A stretch of DNA of 32,942 nucleotides. Origin: JAUVDZ01 sp042568205. Lineage in GTDB: Bacteria > Patescibacteriota > Gracilibacteria > UBA1369 > PNNO01. Location of the stretch: NCBI GenBank assembly GCA_042568205.1, contig JBHPJE010000010.1:1-32942 (forward strand). The letters run 5' to 3'. Of this stretch, positions 28,850-32,942 are shown piece after piece. A model generated the notes under the pieces. It was given only the letters and a program-made list of their open reading frames with translations, did not search any database and was not told the DNA's origin. Positions within the stretch are counted from its first letter, which is position 1. The number at the start of each line of letters is the position of its first letter. A program made the position numbers and the translations under genes.

Positions 28850-31213
28850 TTATTCAGTCCATTCAGTAAATTTTGTATCAATATCATTACTGTAACCATC
28901 TTCTGAATAAGTAACTTTATTATTTGTATGATCAACTAAATCAAATGAAGGGATCATAGTATGACTAATAGGTGTCATATCATTGCCAAAACCACAATTA
29001 ATATCATTCATTAGTATTACTAATACATATTCCTTACCTGGTTCCATAAATACGGCTTCTTTATTTTCAGTGGAACCTACATAAGTGAATGTACCGTCTT
29101 TATTCACATCTTCCATAGTATATGCTTCTTTAATAGTCCCATCAGAACCTTCATATAATACTACAGTTCTCCATGCACCTGTACCAGCGCAGAAATTTTC
29201 AGTTAATAGACCAGTAGTACCATTAGGATGTTTAAAGGCTCCTTCAGTATTAATATTGATATCACCAAAAATATAATGATTTGCATCTCCTTGAGGAGTG
29301 ACTTTAATAGCTGCAACTGCTTGAGCAATTAAATAATCATGATCTCTAGTTCTATATAAATCTCCATATCTAGTATAATTTAGAGTTAATGGTTTCCCAT
29401 TAATTGTAGCAGTAGCTAAATTTTCAATATATGAAACACTAGTAGATAATAAATAGTTCATATTAACCCCACCTATTAGATAGTTGATAATAACCTCATC
29501 TTTACAATCAGCGGGACATCCATCTCCATCAACTGTATTTCCATCATCACAAGTTTCTCCTGTGTCTACAACATTATCTCCACAAAAAGCAGGCACACAA
29601 GTAGTTCTACAAGCATCAGCGACAGTGTCTGAATTATTTGTACCATCGTCACATTTTTCTCGTCTAATTGTACCACCTTTTTTAGTTTCGTCAAAAATAA
29701 CTGCTGGATATACTGTTCTTAAAATCCCATCTCCACAAATAGCAACTTCACAACTATTTAAACAAGCATCTGCATCTTCAGTATTTCCATCATCACATGC
29801 TTCAGTATCTCCTTTAACTCCATCACCACAAAAATCAGCTTCTCCACCCGAAGGTACGCCTTCTGCACAAGCAGAAGTGTCATATGCTGAACAATCAGCA
29901 ACACAACCTAATGTGCCTTCGCTAAATGTTGAACCAGTAACATAGTCAGTACAATCTTTTCCATCTAAATCTGTACCATCACAAACTTCTGTACCTTCTT
30001 TTATATTATTTGGACATGTTTGTGTAGTAAGAAGTGCAGTACAATCTGCTTCACAATCAGTTCCATCACAAACTTCTCCAGCATCCACAACTCCATCACC
30101 ACACGAAGCAGCTACACAAGTTGTTCTACAAGCATCTGCTACAGTATCTGAATTAGTTGAACCATCATCACAAACTTCTCCTGCGTCTACAACACCGTCT
30201 CCACATGAAGCAGCAACACAGGTTGTTCTACAAGCATCAACTGCAGTATCTGAATTATTTGTACCATCATCACAAGCTTCACCTGCGTCTTTAGTTCCAT
30301 CACCACAAGTTCCACCACCAGTAGAAGCAGTACCTGCAGAAGTAGGATCACCTAGTTTAAGCCACATCATTTTATATTCACTTGTAGGATCAACAGTAGA
30401 TACGTCTGTAACTTTAGTTTTAATTTCTGCTGCATTTGTTTGAGTCCATACGCTTCTGATTTTTGAATCTGTTAAATCCATATCAGCTGCAAAAGGTTGT
30501 AATGTCCATCCTTTAAGATTTGGTAAAATTAATGTATCTGATAAAGTTTTTGCATCACCTAATAAACTAGAATCATATTCATATACTGGCGCTGCATTAG
30601 CAACACCTGGAATGTCCGTAATAGCTATAAAGGCTCTATTTTTTTCTATAGGAGTTGTTAAAGTTCCTAAACAAGTATGTTCATATGGCCCCACAGGATA
30701 AGTTACAAAACATCCTTTCTTTTTGCCTTCAGGGTCTCCAGGCCATAAAACTTCTGCATCATAAAATGCAAAAAGAAATTTCATGCCGTCAATTGGCTTA
30801 AATGCACTCTCGATCTCTCCAATAGTTGTATCACCCTTTGGATAAAAGAATCTAATACCTGCTCGAGATGTTTGATAAACTGAACCAGCTGGTTCTTGAT
30901 AACTACTTACATCAGCAGCATCATATTGAAGAAAACCGTAAGTAGTTTCTACAGATTTTCCTTGGAAACCTGCTCCACCTAAAGAAAGTGAAGGAGGATT
31001 GTCTTCAGAAGCTCCGAAAATTCCAGAGTTATATGCATACCATCCTCCGAAACCTACGAGGGCGATTGCGAATACTCCGATTAAAGCTTTCATAATAACT
31101 CCACCTTTTTTAGGTGAAGAAGGTGCTGGCGCTGGTGCGCTAGCAGGGTTTGGATTTGCATCTGGCTGAGGTGTTTGTGGAACACCTGCCGATGGCATTT
31201 GTGTGTCTTCCAT
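28850..31213 (-). CDS. Membrane-anchored Cys-rich protein with Myxo-disulfide (DUF4215) repeats
   Basis: The protein is 787 aa. A Pro/Ala-rich cytosolic N-terminus (1-40) is followed by a membrane helix at 42-61 (KALIGVFAIALVGFGGWYAY), so the rest is outside. Residues about 70-290 form an unassigned domain. From about 302 to 572 there are seven Cys-rich units beginning CGDG or similar and containing E-x-C-D-D-G, such as CGDGVVDAGEVCDDG and ACRTTCVAAS. This is the Myxo-disulfide/DUF4215 pattern, with conserved Cys expected to form disulfides. Two units are interrupted or extended (CPNNIKEGTEVCDG and CGDGILRTVYP). The last 215 residues form a beta-rich domain of unknown kind. Probable role: surface stalk or adhesion. 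It may rely on disulfide-forming enzymes such as the DsbA-like protein at 12 kb. Confidence 0.85.
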   Translation of the reverse strand: MEDTQMPSAGVPQTPQPDANPNPASAPAPAPSSPKKGGVIMKALIGVFAIALVGFGGWYAYNSGIFGASEDNPPSLSLGGAGFQGKSVETTYGFLQYDAADVSSYQEPAGSVYQTSRAGIRFFYPKGDTTIGEIESAFKPIDGMKFLFAFYDAEVLWPGDPEGKKKGCFVTYPVGPYEHTCLGTLTTPIEKNRAFIAITDIPGVANAAPVYEYDSSLLGDAKTLSDTLILPNLKGWTLQPFAADMDLTDSKIRSVWTQTNAAEIKTKVTDVSTVDPTSEYKMMWLKLGDPTSAGTASTGGGTCGDGTKDAGEACDDGTNNSDTAVDACRTTCVAASCGDGVVDAGEVCDDGSTNSDTVADACRTTCVAASCGDGVVDAGEVCDGTDCEADCTALLTTQTCPNNIKEGTEVCDGTDLDGKDCTDYVTGSTFSEGTLGCVADCSAYDTSACAEGVPSGGEADFCGDGVKGDTEACDDGNTEDADACLNSCEVAICGDGILRTVYPAVIFDETKKGGTIRREKCDDGTNNSDTVADACRTTCVPAFCGDNVVDTGETCDDGNTVDGDGCPADCKDEVIINYLIGGVNMNYLLSTSVSYIENLATATINGKPLTLNYTRYGDLYRTRDHDYLIAQAVAAIKVTPQGDANHYIFGDININTEGAFKHPNGTTGLLTENFCAGTGAWRTVVLYEGSDGTIKEAYTMEDVNKDGTFTYVGSTENKEAVFMEPGKEYVLVILMNDINCGFGNDMTPISHTMIPSFDLVDHTNNKVTYSEDGYSNDIDTKFTEWTE

Positions 31214-31250
31214 TTTGTTTTTTGTTATTTATTTTAAATTAACTGTCTTT

Positions 31251-31279
31251 ATTATACTATTTTTCGGCTTAAATGTAAA
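31251..31279 (-). promoter_or_regulatory. Promoter of the Cys-rich repeat protein
   Basis: On the minus strand TTTACA (31274-31279), 17 bp, and perfect TATAAT (31251-31256). The leader to the ATG at 31213 is about 30 bases of A-rich sequence. Confidence 0.65.
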
Positions 31280-31298
31280 GAGCCAATAACCAATAATA

Positions 31299-31327
31299 TT
31301 GTAAAAAGATTTTGGTAAGGTTATTAT
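31299..31327 (+). promoter_or_regulatory. Promoter of dnaE
   Basis: TTGTAA (31299-31304), 17 bp, TATTAT (31322-31327). The ATG at 31356 lies about 22 bases after the predicted start, with no Shine-Dalgarno sequence. Confidence 0.5.
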
Positions 31328-31355
31328 CATTTCTGCCCAACTTAACAGTCTTGAT

Positions 31356-32942
31356 ATGTCTTTTGTTCACCTCCATGTGCACAGTCACTACAGTATGCTT
31401 GATGGTTTAGGTAAGCCAAAAGATATAGCTGCGAAGGCCAAAGAACAAGGCTCTCCAGCTATTGCTTTAACTGATCATGGAGTAATGTATGGAGCAATTG
31501 AATTCTATAAAGCATGTAAAACAGCTGATATCAAACCAATAATAGGTGTTGAGGCATATATAGCCCCTGATTCAAGATTCAATAAAGAAGGAGGGCTCTC
31601 AAATAAGCCATTTCACCTTGTTTTATTAGCACAGAATAAAAAAGGATATGAAAATTTATTGGAACTTTCTTCAAAAGCACAGTTAGAAGGATTTTATTAT
31701 AAACCAAGAATGGATTTTGGTCTCTTAAAAGCGCACTCAGAAGGTTTGATAGCTTCAACTGCTTGTCTTGGAGGTGAAATCCCTCGTTTAATACTTCAAA
31801 ATAGTGAAGAAAAAGCTATAGAATCAATAAAACAATATCAAGATATCTTTGGAAAAGAGAATTTCTTCTTAGAAATGCAAGATCATCCTGAAATTGAAAA
31901 TCAAATGATTGTAAATAAAAAATTAATAGAACTTTCTAAAGCAACTAACACACCTCTCATTGCAACAAATGATGCACATTATGTGAATCGAGAAGATGCT
32001 GAAGTTCATGATGTACTCCTATGTATTCAAACAGGCAAAAGTGTTCAGGATGGAGATAGAATGAGATATACAGGAGACTTTTCTTTGAGATCCCCTGATG
32101 AAATGAAGGAATCATTTAAAGAAACTCCTGAAGCTATTTCAAATACAATAGAAATTGCTAATAGATGCGAAATAGAGTTTGAATTTGGAAAACACTTACT
32201 TCCTACTTTCCCTACTCCACAAAATGATAATCCAAAAGATTACTTAAAAAAACTCTGTGAAGAAGGTTTAAAGAAAAAATACAAAGAAGAAGAACTACAA
32301 GCTGCACGAGAAAGATTAGAATTTGAATTAAAAGTTGTTGATGAAATGGGATTCAATACATACTTTTTGATTGTTCATGATTTCGTAAGATTTGCAAAAG
32401 AACAAGGTATTTTAGTTGGACCTGGCCGTGGAAGTGCGGCAGGTGCAATTATCGCTTATTCATTGGACATAACGACTATTGACCCTCTTAAATATGGACT
32501 CTTATTTGAAAGATTTTTAAATCCTGCACGTGTATCAATGCCCGATATAGATATTGATTTTGCTGATTCACGCCGGGATGAAGTTTTAGATTATGTTGTT
32601 GAAAAATATGGCCGTGATAATGTTGCTCAAATTATTACATTTGGAACAATGACAGCAAAGGCAGTTGTTAGAGATGTAGGCCGTGGTTTAGGTTATCCTT
32701 ATGCGGAAGTTGATCGATTAGCAAAACTTATTCCGCCAACAATTTTAGGGAAACATGCACCTTTAAAAGAATCGATTCATAATGATCCGGATTTAAGTGC
32801 CGTTTATGATAGTGAAGATCGAGCAAAAAAACTTTTAGATATAGCGGCTAATCTTGACGGAACAGTACGACATGCAGGAACACATGCTTGTGCAGTAGTT
32901 ATTTCAGATAAACCATTAGTAAATTACACTGCTTTACAACGC
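31356..32942 (+). CDS. dnaE: DNA polymerase III alpha subunit (partial, 5' part)
   Basis: This is the first 529 codons of the replicative polymerase, running off the right edge. The N-terminal PHP domain starts at once (FVHLHVHSHYSMLDG, then IALTDHGVMYG), followed by FYYKPRMDFGLLK and ATNDAHYVNREDA. The C-family polymerase core follows, with LVGPGRGSAAGAIIAYSLDI, then LFERFLNPARVS and the catalytic PDIDIDFADSRRDEV. FGTMTAKAVVRDVGR and TVRHAGTHACAVVIS lie near the window end. The absence of an N-terminal OB or exonuclease region and the immediate PHP domain point to DnaE, not PolC. It is divergent from the Cys-rich protein gene. Confidence 0.96.
   Translation, partial: MSFVHLHVHSHYSMLDGLGKPKDIAAKAKEQGSPAIALTDHGVMYGAIEFYKACKTADIKPIIGVEAYIAPDSRFNKEGGLSNKPFHLVLLAQNKKGYENLLELSSKAQLEGFYYKPRMDFGLLKAHSEGLIASTACLGGEIPRLILQNSEEKAIESIKQYQDIFGKENFFLEMQDHPEIENQMIVNKKLIELSKATNTPLIATNDAHYVNREDAEVHDVLLCIQTGKSVQDGDRMRYTGDFSLRSPDEMKESFKETPEAISNTIEIANRCEIEFEFGKHLLPTFPTPQNDNPKDYLKKLCEEGLKKKYKEEELQAARERLEFELKVVDEMGFNTYFLIVHDFVRFAKEQGILVGPGRGSAAGAIIAYSLDITTIDPLKYGLLFERFLNPARVSMPDIDIDFADSRRDEVLDYVVEKYGRDNVAQIITFGTMTAKAVVRDVGRGLGYPYAEVDRLAKLIPPTILGKHAPLKESIHNDPDLSAVYDSEDRAKKLLDIAANLDGTVRHAGTHACAVVISDKPLVNYTALQR

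Noticed and set aside
28701..28895. 64-residue open frame across tRNA-Leu
   Set aside because: It lies over the tRNA and its terminator.
29484..29945. 153-residue plus-strand open frame opposite the repeat protein
   Set aside because: It is a shadow of the Cys-rich repeats on the other strand.
29490..30310. CRISPR-like repeated DNA
   Set aside because: The repetition is coding (Cys-rich protein repeats) with variable spacing and synonymous differences; there are no spacers or cas genes.

Overview
The window is AT-rich bacterial DNA, densely coded on both strands, with no intergenic gap above 300 bases. Several features suggest a Candidate Phyla Radiation (Patescibacteria) genome, perhaps near the Peregrinibacteria. 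These are a VirD4/TraG-like membrane ATPase, a CarS-type CDP-lipid synthase, two sigma-region-4 plus HARE-HTH proteins, a Cys-rich Myxo/DUF4215 repeat protein, a dimeric-type glycyl-tRNA synthetase, and unlinked tRNA-synthetase genes. UGA acts as a stop in at least two genes, so the UGA-glycine code of Gracilibacteria/SR1 is unlikely. The placement is inferred from gene content only; there is no rRNA here. The presence of ilvE, nadA and nadC suggests a less reduced member than many Patescibacteria.

Layout. Positions 1-3767 (minus) hold ilvE, a PKD/7TM membrane protein and an ATP-grasp ligase fused to a RimB-like domain; the last gene runs off the left edge. Positions 3897-7709 (plus) hold a large secreted Ig/FN3 protein, a YggT protein and cysS. 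murC (minus) and an FtsB/DivIC-like gene (plus) diverge at 9.03 kb. Next comes a compact initiator-tRNA unit whose leader folds into a long hairpin just before the tRNA. Positions 9678-11971 hold a CDP-alcohol phosphatidyltransferase, a LexA-like regulator with tandem operator-like repeats, tRNA-Met and a CarS-like synthase. Positions 11972-16318 (minus) are an envelope operon: VirD4-like ATPase, LCP protein, DsbA-like lipoprotein. Positions 16411-18521 (minus) are DUF3467-dtd-glyS. Positions 18667-20545 (plus) hold an OmpR-type regulator with a degenerate receiver and the first sigma4/HARE protein. A TPR-like protein and valS (minus) follow, then an unknown monocistronic gene, divergent nadA/nadC, and an operon of the second sigma4/HARE protein, a small unknown protein and a HIT protein. 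tRNA-Leu, the DUF4215 repeat protein and the 5' part of dnaE finish the window.

How the genes fit together. Much of the content is housekeeping: translation (cysS, glyS, dtd, valS, three tRNAs), peptidoglycan and division (murC, ftsB-like, YggT, LCP), phospholipids (CDP-alcohol transferase plus CarS-like), NAD synthesis (nadA, nadC) and replication (dnaE). On top of this sits an unusual set of regulators and surface proteins. Nearly all starts lack a Shine-Dalgarno sequence, while good -35/-10 promoters lie close to start codons, so translation may rely on short or leaderless mRNAs.

The most interesting items are the hairpin leader of the initiator tRNA, the paralogous sigma4/HARE pair, the predicted small RNA between the second of these and tRNA-Leu, and the ligase-RimB/PKD-7TM module.
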